Shown here: positions 34,757 through 44,807 of the stretch, one piece after another
Layout of the letters: each line of letters begins with the position of its first letter
Position numbering within the stretch: position 1 is the stretch's first letter
NCBI GenBank assembly: GCA_950295325.1
Contig: OX485803.1
Location: 37,589,554 to 37,649,553 of the forward strand
Direction of reading: 5' to 3'
Source of the DNA: Polytrichum commune
Lineage: Eukaryota > Streptophyta > Polytrichopsida > Polytrichales > Polytrichaceae
DNA: 60,000 bases
The notes under the pieces: generated by a model
What the model was told of the DNA's origin: nothing
The model's input: the letters and a program-made list of their open reading frames with translations, nothing else
Databases searched by the model: none
Made by a program: the position numbers and the translations under genes

Positions 34757-36436
34757 GTTCTCCCTCTTAAGTATGACACGTTTTGGAAACGCAAAAAATG
34801 TCATATTATCAAGGTGTCGTCTTCTCGTTAATATGACAAATGATGTAAAATTGTCATACTATCAAGAGAGTACAAAAAGATAAGTAGTATGAGCTTAAAA
34901 ATATTTACAAAGAGTTTTAGCAATATAGATTGTATTAAATAATGACTTATAACTCCAAATAAATACAAATATTCTCAAGAACTCTTGAAATGGGAGTTTA
35001 AAGATCTCTAGTGTTGCCTACTCAAGTAAGTAATTATCATCTCATCTAAATTCCCTACTAGCTTTTGAAAACTAATAATTACATTAACACCAAAATGTAA
35101 AGAGTTGTCTAATAAAAAATTAGACAATAATAATACATGACATTTAGCGTCACTAAGCTTTATTGTAGGTGGAGCAACATCATCCACATCTACTGAATGT
35201 TGATCAACATTAAGATCAAAGCCTTGTGCATAATTGATTCCCAAAGTAGCATCCACCAACTCATCAACACTCAATTCTAGCTCAATAATCTCTTCCCCTT
35301 CCATTTCAATGTAGGTATTGATTGACATCTCATCATCACCCAATCACAACTTTGAAATCATAGCACCAAGGTCATCTGAATCTTCTTGCATTTTATTCTT
35401 CTCCCTTTCATCAACTAGGGCAAAAGCAACATTTCATGTTGCAGGTAATATATGCACCATCCTCCAACAATTCATGACTATAAGTGCATCCAACTCACTC
35501 CATGTTTCATACCTCCACATGATAGCATGTTTGATGTTGGGCACCACCTTCCTTCAATGTAGCATCATCAAACTGTTATAAAACCCACTGCAAAAGTTTC
35601 TTCTTGTACTGAATTCTAAAAGATGCTATTACACCTTGATCCGAAGGTTTTACTATGCTTGTGACATTGGGAGGAAGGAATACCATATTCATGTTGCTCA
35701 ATTCCAAGGTTGAAAAATCATGAGACTTACCAACTTTGGGAGAGCTAAGAACATGTGAAGATGCATTATCCAAAATCATGATCACCTTTCGATTTTGGCC
35801 TTTAAATTGATTGTTGAGCTGCAAAATCTAGGTTTCAAATATATCCCCCTTCATCCAAGCTGTTCTATTTGAGTGCCACCGAACATACTCATGAGGTTGC
35901 CAACCTCCAAAACATCGTGGTTGTTTAGACGTATAAATCACAAATAACTTCAATAGTCCTAGTTGAATTAACAGCAAGAGCAAGTGTTACACGCTCATTC
36001 TGTAACTTCCGACCCTTCACCTTCCCTTGTATTAAGGTTTTATTAGGATGTCCTCTAGAATACAATCCAGTTTCATTCATGTTGTATACATCCTCCGGCT
36101 CATAATGATGACAAATGAATAGGAAGGAGGCCATTCTAACCCCAACCAAGTCCACTCTACACTAGTAACCCTAATTATCATTACGTTCCCAATGATAAGT
36201 GAAGTTCCCAAGTAGTTCCCAAGTGAAAATGGATGTATTATAAATGTACATAACATTTTTAGCATTAATTACCTCTTAAAAATGACAAAACGGAGATTCT
36301 AAATGTCGTATTATCGAGTGTCGTAGACGTATAAAAGAGGGAGTTTTGAACTAAAAAGTTTAGTCGCACAAACATGTGTTGTAATATCGCGGGTGTTGTA
36401 TAAACGAATGTCGTATTAACGAGGTTAAACTATAGT
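34757..36436 (-). mobile_element. pogo/Tigger-like transposon, decayed
   Basis: Holds the transposase remnant described separately. The right end, reversed, reads CTATAGTTTAACCTCGTTAA followed by TACGACA, and further TTAATACGACA or TTAATATGACA words occur inside both ends, as is common in plant pogo-like elements. Exact borders are uncertain. Confidence 0.5.
35008..36265 (-). pseudogene. pogo/Tigger-type DDE transposase, N-terminally truncated and broken
   Basis: Cut-and-paste transposase that would bind TIRs and catalyse TA-targeted integration. On the minus strand 36155-35925 contains YNMNETGLYSRG, where the family normally has an Asp (MDETG): the first catalytic residue is Asn (codon AAT). 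35824-35576 contains MILDNASSH (second Asp) and FLPPNVTSIVKPSDQGVIA (third Asp, DDD-type core). Further down, frames read WSELDALIVMNCWRM and an acidic tail to 35008. Frame changes between 35925 and 35824 and several stops break it. The N-terminal helix-turn-helix DNA-binding region is absent. Confidence 0.8.
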
Positions 36437-36449
36437 AGAATATAATGAA

Positions 36450-36576
36450 AGTCAACAAGCTTAGGCCCTTCCCCACATCATGTTGATATCGTTGCTTTGT
36501 ATGGCAAAAAGCTACAAGATTCCCAAGAAATACTCCCTCCATTCCATGGCCCACCCAAGTGCCTAAGCTTGTTGAC
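36450..36576. mobile_element. 127-bp MITE family T3, copy 2
   Basis: Ends are perfect 17-bp inverted repeats AGTCAACAAGCTTAGGC. Same orientation as the copy at 34579-34706, so the two copies flank the decayed transposon like direct repeats. Both copies are preceded by TAGTAGAATATAA. Confidence 0.78.
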
Positions 36577-37190
36577 TAATGTTATGAGTGGAGATCACAT
36601 GTACCTATATTTTTACACCTATTGATGTGGCCCACTTTACTTCTGACATACCACAATAATTTTGATCAATATAACTTTTCTTGAACCATGACCTTCATGA
36701 ACCGACTTCAAAACTAGATATGCAACATTTTTTTAAATATATATTAAAATTTTAGAACATAAACATATGATTTACCGTGGGTGAAATATAATATTAATGT
36801 AGTAACAAGATTGTATCAAAATATGCATTATTTCATCTCATTTCCAATATAGTTATGTAACTAATGATAAGGCACCTTAATTTTCAACATACACATAAAC
36901 TATAGTGGGTCACAACACTTTCTACCCATCCCAACTTCCAACCACAGTAATAGACGTAAACAATGTACTACTTAAATCAATACTTACAACTACTTGGCTC
37001 CATACAATAACCGATTGCCCAAGGCGTGTTTCGTGGTAAATATTTACAAAAGCCCCAAATTATACAAGAATTCCAAACGGATCATTGGCAATATAACCTA
37101 ATGCAATGATGTAATGGAAGGATTGCGTCCTTCACTTTGCACGTCTATTTCTTTATTTACCCATATTGATGGACAACAAGCTCATACAAC
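36577..37190. other. non-coding, no gene seen
   Basis: No repeat partner or conserved frame recognised. Confidence 0.5.
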
Positions 37191-37587
37191 TTAGGGCATG
37201 TTTACACGAAAGTCATTAGGCCATGGCTCTTGAGAATTCTCGAATTCTCATTGGCTCAGAGTGTCACAGGCCCATGTTTTAGGTTTACATGAGGTTTGTT
37301 TTGGACCACAACCCATTACATTTTTAGTGGATGAAAAATCTACATGGAATCTTACATGCCAAGCATTGATAATGTTGGCCATGATTGTAAGGTTATTTTT
37401 GAGACGGCTCTTGCAAGTAGGTATGGCAGAATTTTCGGCAGGAATTTGGGTTTACACTAAGGACTTGTGCCCTCCAAAAAACTTTGGGCTATAGTCCATA
37501 GACTTCTCTATGGTGTCATCCAAATAGAAACGTACCATGGTCATTAAAGAGCCATGGCCTAATGGCTTTGGTGTAATAATGCCCTTG
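37191..37587. mobile_element. Tourist-like (PIF/Harbinger-type) MITE
   Basis: Body 37194-37584 (391 bp). The 38-bp terminal inverted repeats differ at about four positions; the left begins GGGCATGTTTACACGAAAG and the right, reversed, GGGCATTATTACACCAAAG, both continuing to GGCCATGGCTCTT. Flanks are TTA (left) and TTG (right), consistent with a mutated 3-bp TTA duplication. GGGC-rich ends with a TTA site are usual for Tourist MITEs. No coding sequence. Confidence 0.75.
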
Positions 37588-38093
37588 AATCCTAAACCTT
37601 CAAAGTTCCAAACCTTCCCACCTGACCAAAAAAATTGTCATCCCCATTGTCCATGGTATATCCATGTTTCAATACAAATATGATGTATTTTTCATCAAGC
37701 TCAATGAACCTACTACATGACAAATTAGAATATTGTATGCACATACTACATTTGAGAAAACGTAACCTAACGGCATAGAAGTTGTAGAAATATGTATTAA
37801 TTGGTATAGCATTCTAACCTTAAAGCTATTATTGGATACCATGTTACCTCAACTCCAAATATAATAGGAATCAACTGCACCCTACAATTTAACTCAAACC
37901 TTTTTGTTCTAATTTATCTCAAATGGAATCCCCAGGCTAGTGGTGTGATTGGAGTTATCTTTCAATGCACGTATTAATTTTATGCAACAATTTGCTTCAA
38001 CTCACTTTACGATGGTGCATGAAAAAAAGTTACGAGAAGTATCACTAGAAAAGACAAGAAAGTCTTATGATTATCATGTGTGAGGCCAAACCC

Positions 38094-38145
38094 CCCACCC
38101 TTAAGCGTCCGTAGTCCGAGTAGTGGGTTTGGGCTCACATTCCTC
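38094..38145 (+). other. possible second 5S-like fragment
   Basis: The stretch TTAAGCGTCCGTAGTCCGAG followed by TAGT and GGGTTTGGG resembles the 5S A-box region (TTAAGCGTGCTTGGGCGAGA, GTAGTAC). The match is short and lacks the GGATGGGTGACC box, so chance is possible. Confidence 0.25.
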
Positions 38146-38448
38146 CGCGGTATTGGATTTGGACTTGGATGAGTCCATAGTGCAAGGTTCACCCTTCAAG
38201 TGGTCTTGGATTTAACTTTGGTCTTTGCTTCCTTTGTCTTGCCATCGCGAGAGTGCTCCACATTCTCCATTAAGTTGTGCACGTGGTTTATTTTTAAAGA
38301 GAGGATGCAAGTGTTAAAAAAAACACTATTCTCTATAGTCAATCTCAAATACATTTACTTGTGAAAGCCACACATAACACTAACTAGCATAATGTAACTA
38401 ACTACTTGTCTATGAGCTAATTAGGTAGGCTATCTACTAAGCTCCTTC

Positions 38449-38650
38449 ATGAACCCATCTCTTTACTTTCTCATTACATAAACCTAGCTCCTTCATAAAC
38501 CCAGCTCCTTCATAAACCCAGCTCCTTCATGAACCCAGCTCCTTAGCTTCTAACTAAACAAACCCAGGTCCTTCATAAACCCAGCTCTTTACTTTCTAAC
38601 TAAACAAACCCAGCTCCTTCATAAACCCAGCTCCTTCATGAACCCACAAC
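38449..38650. repeat. tandem repeat, unit AACCCAGCTCCTTCAT(A/G)
   Basis: About eight 15-16-bp units in two clusters, separated by diverged units containing ACTTTCTAACTAAACAA, itself repeated. Minisatellite-like; no open frame follows the period. Confidence 0.9.
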
Positions 38651-40870
38651 TTTGTAGTTGTAATCCCCAACTACCTCACTAATTATTCAAGCCCTTAACT
38701 AATCTTCCTACCTAATTTCCCTAATTCTACTAACAACCCCTTTCTAATCACACAATTCTTCTCTAATCCTAAAATCCTAAAATCCTAGAGAGGAGAGGGG
38801 GAGAGAGAATTTCCTAACTTCACTAAGACTAACTAATCCACACAAGTATATTTTTGCACTCATCACAACATCAAGTGCTCAACTCTTAAACATGGAACTT
38901 GCAACCACGTGTATTCAAAACATGAACTTAAAGTACCACAAATTGGAATCATGAATTAACTTTAAAATCCTTCACGTCAACACTAATTCTACCAAGAGGT
39001 CAAGCCCTCTTCAAGGCTAACAAGCCTTGGCTCTCAAACTAAAAACTAAGCACACACATGTGCTCCAATATGGCTTCCCACACCCACACTTATAACTCGT
39101 GGGGTGCCTTGGAGCACAAAGGAAAGAGAGAGGATGAGTGAGGGAAGAATGAGGGATTATATAGTAAGCTTGAGGGGGTGAGCACCCTCAAGGCTCACGA
39201 TAAGCCCTTGAGATTTCCTCCTACTTAGTAGGCGCCAATCCTATCTTCTAAGTCTTCCTCCCTCAAATGATCAACAAGGATCCTAATTCGAACATTTAAC
39301 TAGCCTTGGCTTTCTACCTACCACACTTTACCAAACTTGGGATGCTTCAACCCAAACTTAGCCTCCTTCGCTTTCCGCCGCCATAACTTTCTCCCCTTAC
39401 TTTCCCAAATCGTCGCTCACCACTTAATTCAAACCACGATGCTTAACTCGTGATTTGATTGGTGCTTTGAGAATTTGCTTATCCTCCACCTTGCATTCTT
39501 CCTTGGGCCTTCCCCATTAAGTGGCCATGATGAGGTGGTCCACTTGTGCGCTCCATGTGATCCTCCATTCATCCCAATTCGAATGCACTTGCCTCTTGAG
39601 TCACTTTGGTTGTCTCCATCCATTTGTACTAGCCTACTCACTAACTACTCAATCCAAGTTCTCCTTACCTATCCTCATTCACTCAAATCCTTCCGAAGGT
39701 AAAAACACAATAACAACTCACATCCTAGCCTCTTACAACATGGTACTTCTAAGACTAACATTTCACTCTTTTTATATTTTTGTGAAGTAACATGCTACTT
39801 CAAAGTGCATCAACTAACGTTTCAAGGGTCTAAGACTAAATGTGGGCACCCTTTTGGGCTCACATCATGCAAAATTTGTATGATGCTATTTCAACATTTT
39901 ATTATCTTGACATTATAATTTTGAATCTAGAAAGTGTGCAATGTCACAATAAGTTACATGTTTGAAGTGTTAATTTACAAGGGTTCCTAAAAATGAATGA
40001 CATGCTTTACATATATTATATTTGAATGTATCCCCTCATCAATTATGCACATCAAATTTTTTATCCAATGTATCCCTTGCCATACATAAAACATTGTAGA
40101 TAGGTTTTTAGATTGGGTTCCAATTAGGAAAACCACACTTGGAAGACCAAATGAGTCTCAGGTGTTACATCTAGGGATCATCATTAAGTTAATTGATAGA
40201 TCACAAGGGAATTAAGGTGAATTCAGGACCACAAAAACAAGGAAAATGACTTCTAAAGTGAGTTTTAGGAATGATTTAATTAAGGTTAAGGGTCACTCAC
40301 AGCAGTACATGCAATTAATCAGTCACTCCCTTACAACCCACTCTCGTCAGTAACATCACTCTTATAATGTGTTTTGCAATTCAGGGAGTCACAGCTCAGC
40401 CATAGACATTTGGGTACGCCATAGTCTCAAAAACCCAAGGCAAAAACTCCTTGAGGTGACCATAGTCTCGTCAAATAAGTAACCAAGGACTATCGGCCAT
40501 ACCACAGGTTAGGAAACATCACAATCACACATGACTCTCCTACCTCTAAGCAATTAAATTAATTGATTTACTTCAATACCTTAAAGTTGAATTATTGTTT
40601 AATCATTTTAGACTTATCAAAATCAAATGGAATTTTAACATATTAGAATTAATTGTTATAACGTGCAAAAGTCTAGTTACGAGTAACGGGAACCTAGTGA
40701 ACGAGTCTAAGCGAAGCGAACTGAACCGGACCGGACCGGGACCGAAAGCGTCTAATGGCAGGACCATAGTCTACACGGCACGGCCATAGTCTAGTTCCAA
40801 GCAGCACCCCGCCAAGGGTACTACAGTACCCCTGTCAATGATAAAATATATTTAAGCACATGGGCGAAGA
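38651..40870. other. non-coding; CCATAGTCT motif cluster at its right end
   Basis: Nothing recognised up to about 40400. CCATAGTCT then occurs at 40419, 40460, 40764 and 40784, and a CACCCCGCCAAGGGT segment (about 40805) recurs in the duplicated intron sequence of the NOP10-like locus. Confidence 0.5.
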
Positions 40871-41038
40871 CTGTCAGTTGGTAGTGCATGTTTGTTCAAC
40901 ACAAAGATTCAGAACAGGTCTATGTGATTTATCATCACCCAGAATTCGCCCATATGCAGATGTCAAACGTATGCCCCCGACCTTGAAAGCTACAATTAAG
41001 AAAATCTAGCGAAATATATGAGAGATTGTCTCATGAAA

Positions 41039-41324
41039 GTAGCATGGTCTGTCCCAAAGAGTAAAGGCAGCGACGCTGCTCTCCAGGGCAATGGAATATG
41101 CGACCCCGCATCCACGGGAAATACTCATGATCAGTAACAACCAAGAGCATTGTCACGTGAACGGTCTTTCTATGACGTTAACAAAGGAATCTACATCTAC
41201 AACCACAAGAGGTCGCTCCATATTGTGTTGGCAACACCCCGCCAAGGGTGCAACTCCCGTCATCGTCTACACACAAAGACTAATCGCAAATCAAAATTGA
41301 ATGAAGAAAATGGCATACTGAAGG
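41039..41324. repeat. intronic duplication, unit 1
   Basis: Direct repeat of 42211-42445: AGCATGGTCTGTCCCAAAGA, GGCAGCGACGCTGCTC, GGGCAATGGAATATGCGACC, CAACACCCCGCCAAGGGTGC and AACTCCCGTCATC in order, with the middle diverged. Confidence 0.9.
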
Positions 41325-42210
41325 TACAGTCCACCCTCTATAAGTGTTAACAATTGGGAGTGGTAATATTGTTAACACTTATAGAAATATAGAGTTTAAC
41401 AAATCAAAACATAACACGTATAAATGTAACACAAGTAAAATATTGTTATAATACCAAATGAAGTTCCAAAATACAATTGAGGAGTCTCACTCCTCCATTT
41501 CCACTCCTCTAGGATGGAAGAAGGCATCTATAGAGGTCTGAACTCTGAAGCCTGAACTCTGAAGCCTTCCCCATCTCTACTGTCCTAGATTAAATTGAAA
41601 GACAGATGCAAACTGACTCTAAACCACAAGGACACAAACCCTATCCACAAAAAATAATACAGCACCCTCAAAATTAATCAGACAAAACTCGCTGCCGCTG
41701 CCGCGGGAGACTTGGAAGGCAGATTTCAGCCAACCATAACTCACTCGTTAGAAGTCGGAATTCAACAAAACTACTACCATTGGAATCGTCTCCTCAATAG
41801 CTTTCTAATGGTATGTGATTCGCCCTACAAGTCTGAAATTCGAAAACAACATTCTCAGAAATTCGAACGCTGGTAGACTAGCTCAACCTGCTAGGGTAAA
41901 CTGAGTTGATGAGGGAGGGACTTGCAGTCAATATCCTAAACCCTAATAATTTCTAAATGCGGGGTATGTTACAGTATGTTACAGTATATTACATGTGCTA
42001 TGTTACAGTATATTGTATTGTATGGTATTATATAGTATAATAATAAGTTAACATATATAGAGGACAAAATTACAAAGAGGGGAGTAGCCAATCAGTTAAC
42101 AGTTAACACTTAACGTTATTGTAGTCTCCCCAAGTAGGGAGTAGAAAAAATGTTAACACTTATGGAATTTTAACACTTATAGAGGTAACACTTATAGAGG
42201 GTGGACTGTA
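41325..42210. mobile_element. pogo-type MITE, TA target duplication
   Basis: Body 41327-42208 (882 bp), bordered by TA on both sides. Terminal inverted repeats are identical for 23 bp, beginning CAGTCCACCCTCTATAAGTG. The CAG start with TA duplication is the pogo/Tigger pattern (as in plant Emigrant-type MITEs). Further copies of TTAACACTTATAGAGG are stacked inside the right end. No transposase. It sits precisely at the junction of the two duplicated intron units. Confidence 0.88.
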
Positions 42211-42445
42211 GCATGGTCTGTCCCAAAGAGTAATGGCAGCGACGCTGCTCCCCAGGGCAATGGAATATGCGACCCCACTTCCATGTAGAAACCCTACATC
42301 ACTTCAGAGCTTAAACACGCAAGCGCTCATCTCTGACGTTAACAACGGACTCTACGACCTCAAACTGCGTCATATAGACGCGAATGGTCGCTCCATGCTG
42401 TTAGAGCAACACCCCGCCAAGGGTGCAACTCCCGTCATCACCTGA
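42211..42445. repeat. intronic duplication, unit 2
   Basis: Second unit, beginning immediately after the MITE and running to the NOP10-like exon 1 donor. Confidence 0.9.
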
Positions 42446-42505
42446 AACTCCCTTCAATGTGTACACCTTGTCACCATTCTCGTTCGTGTAAGCCATGAGA
42501 TACAT

Positions 42506-44750
42506 GGCTGAAGAGCTCAAGTGGATGTCAAACACAGGAAATGAGATCCGTCCGGGATGCAACTGAAGCTGATGAAGATCGAAATGAGGAGATGATGAGC
42601 GTGAAGAGAGGTGTGAGACGATGATGGTGATGGGGGTTGCGAGGGTGATATAAGGAGGTGATGAAGACGGCGGCGCCGCAGTTGAGAAGGGACAAGAGGG
42701 CCTTCAGGTTCGGACTGGGTCGGGGCAGGTTCGGGAATTCCGGCTCTCAGCTCGAAGTGCACGGTTTTTGGATTTTACCATGGCGGATAATTGTTGGAAA
42801 GTTGAAGTTGGGTTAATCGCACCAGTTTTGTTACAGGCTCGGAGTCTACGAAAGCATATAAGATGGGCTGTGAAGGTGGGTTTCTGTGCACGAATGCAGG
42901 ACTCCATTTTTTTATTCAAGGGATTTGTTTGTAACGAGCTACTAGTAGCAGACGATCAATGTTTTTCCAACAATGTTTTGGATGGAGGCACCGGCGTGAT
43001 GAGGTGTGGTGCTTCCAATCTTCTCTGATTTCTGTGAGGGTAGTTTCAACGATGCAAAGAAGCTCCAGTGATGAAGATTGCGAGGAATGCAAATGATGCG
43101 AGTCTTTATTAGTCTCTGTAGTAGTGAATGTGATAGTTGTTACCTTTCCAGAGCGACTCATCTGCAAGGTGATGGCTGAGCACGTCAGTGAGAGGTTGGG
43201 TTCAAGTGAAAGGGTTGAGGGGATTTGATTCGGAGCTGTGATGGCAATCTAATTACTTAATTGAAGAATGCGTTGGAGAAACTTGGTAGAGCTAGGGTTT
43301 AAGGGGACGTTGCTCAGGTGCAGAATTTCGTTGTTTCTTTCAGGATTTAGAGCAGATGATGTATCAGATGTTTGAGAGTAGTGGGTGAGTGTTCCAGAAT
43401 AGAATTCCTGTCTTTACACTTTTGTTGGATTTGCAGCAGCTCAGCTTGATTGAAGATTTGGTTCCGACTCTCTAACGTCGTCCCTCTCTGTTTCTCAGGA
43501 GAAGGGGGCGAGTCATGGTAGTCTGTGAAGGTGGTGTGAGTCATTGTTGGAGATGCTGATGGTGTGTAGCTGCCGCTTCGACAATGACGATGGTTGCACG
43601 TACTCTTGCTCCGACACTACTGCAACCCAGTGGGTGAGTGATATCAATTCACCAAGTTAACTTCCTGATGCAGGTTCGAAAATTCATGTAGGTGTTGAAA
43701 CTTACAAGACTTACGAATCAGGAATGTTTTTACAATGATCTGAGCTATCTGCCAATGTTTCAGTACCCAAACTTAAACAGGTAGGACGCAGAATCACAAT
43801 TGTATCACATTTGTCGGTCTACAGAAGTGGAAGTATGTGGCAAGGATGTATGGTTACAAAAAGAGAGCTGTGACGTTCACCGAGGTATATCAAGCGAAGT
43901 AATTTCTGAAATTGTGGGGGTCGGAAACAGCCACAACAAATGAAATTGCCAGAGAACGCTCATATTCTTCGAATTATGAGATGTTGCAGAGTCTAGACAT
44001 GGTCGATTTTGGTAGTTTTGGTTTGCAGGTGCCTGAATGTGAAGGAGGGGAGCGAATCTGTGGAGCTTGCATTGATTGCATCGATGATGATATGAAGTGG
44101 ATGACTGACATAGTGAAGGTGAATCTCTTGGCCTTGTCCACCTTTCATTACATTATCATGGCTGGTTACTTGTTCGTTCTTACGCATGGATTTATGTGAT
44201 GCAACCTTCTTCATGAAAGAGTCTGGTACCTGAGAAGGTTGATCGTAGAGAAGTGGGTGACAAACATTTCTGAACTGACCAATGTCTCGTGTCTGGTGCG
44301 ATTTTGAGAACTGAATTTGCAGACAAAGTAGAATTTTAGCACGGAAATTAGTCAAGCTGAGCCGTCACGGAAATTGTACACGGTTCACATTAAATCTTCA
44401 TTTCAACAAGCTTATCGGTATCCAACCTGTAATCTTGCCCACATAGGCATAGTTTCCTTCCCTACTGCTGCCTCATATTTTTCTCCACTGTATGCCCTTT
44501 GTGAATTCTGTAGAAATATAAATATATATATAGCAGACTCCAACGTTGGATATATGTTATGTAATTAGCACGGTATCAATCTCTTAGGGAATTCTCAGTA
44601 GTCTTTCCTTCTCAGTCCTTGTTTGGTTGATATTTGTTTTGGTTTGTCAGATGTAGATGAAGGTGATTGTTTTTCCATATCAGGAATGGTAGTTTATGTG
44701 AATTTGGTCCGATCCTGCAGTTAATTTGACTTAATTGAAAACCTGGGTAT
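42506..44750. other. no gene established; possible upstream exons of the HET gene
   Basis: Frames at 42768-43028 and 43912-44199 (plus strand) have no known motif. A stretch 44029-44118, framed by TTTGGTTTGCAG and AAG|GTGAAT, looks like a small exon with a CGACIDC cluster, but its phase does not fit the next acceptor. Confidence 0.35.
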
Positions 44751-44807
44751 GTTGCAGATGACGTCACATTTCGTGGAACTGCAACACATTTTACGGAGTT
44801 AGTTCAT

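Larger units (their letters stand above)
40883..42505 (-). pseudogene. NOP10-like H/ACA snoRNP protein gene, split and probably decayed
   Basis: NOP10 is a ~64-residue subunit of H/ACA pseudouridylation RNPs. Exon 1 (42505-42442) reads MYLMAYTNENGDKVYTLKG, a close match to the family N-terminus (MYL-YY-NE-G-KVYTLK). It ends at a good donor (CAG|GTGATG). A phase-compatible acceptor (TTGTAG at about 41000) leads to an exon with SAYGRILGDDKSHR, a degraded form of the family core SAHPARFSPDDKYSR, ending in TGA near 40885. The predicted product, about 57 residues, lacks the conserved basic C-terminus. The ~1.44-kb intron contains a tandem duplication and a pogo-type MITE. It could be a pseudogene, or exon 1 could splice to an exon that I missed. 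Confidence 0.5.

Noticed and set aside
36525-36545. Stowaway MITE end (TACTCCCTCCATTCCA)
   Set aside because: It lies inside the T3 MITE, and the other T3 copy has a diverged version; no TA-bounded inverted partner was found.
38449-38650. CRISPR-like regular repeats
   Set aside because: Units are contiguous and diverged with no unique spacers: a minisatellite in a plant genome.
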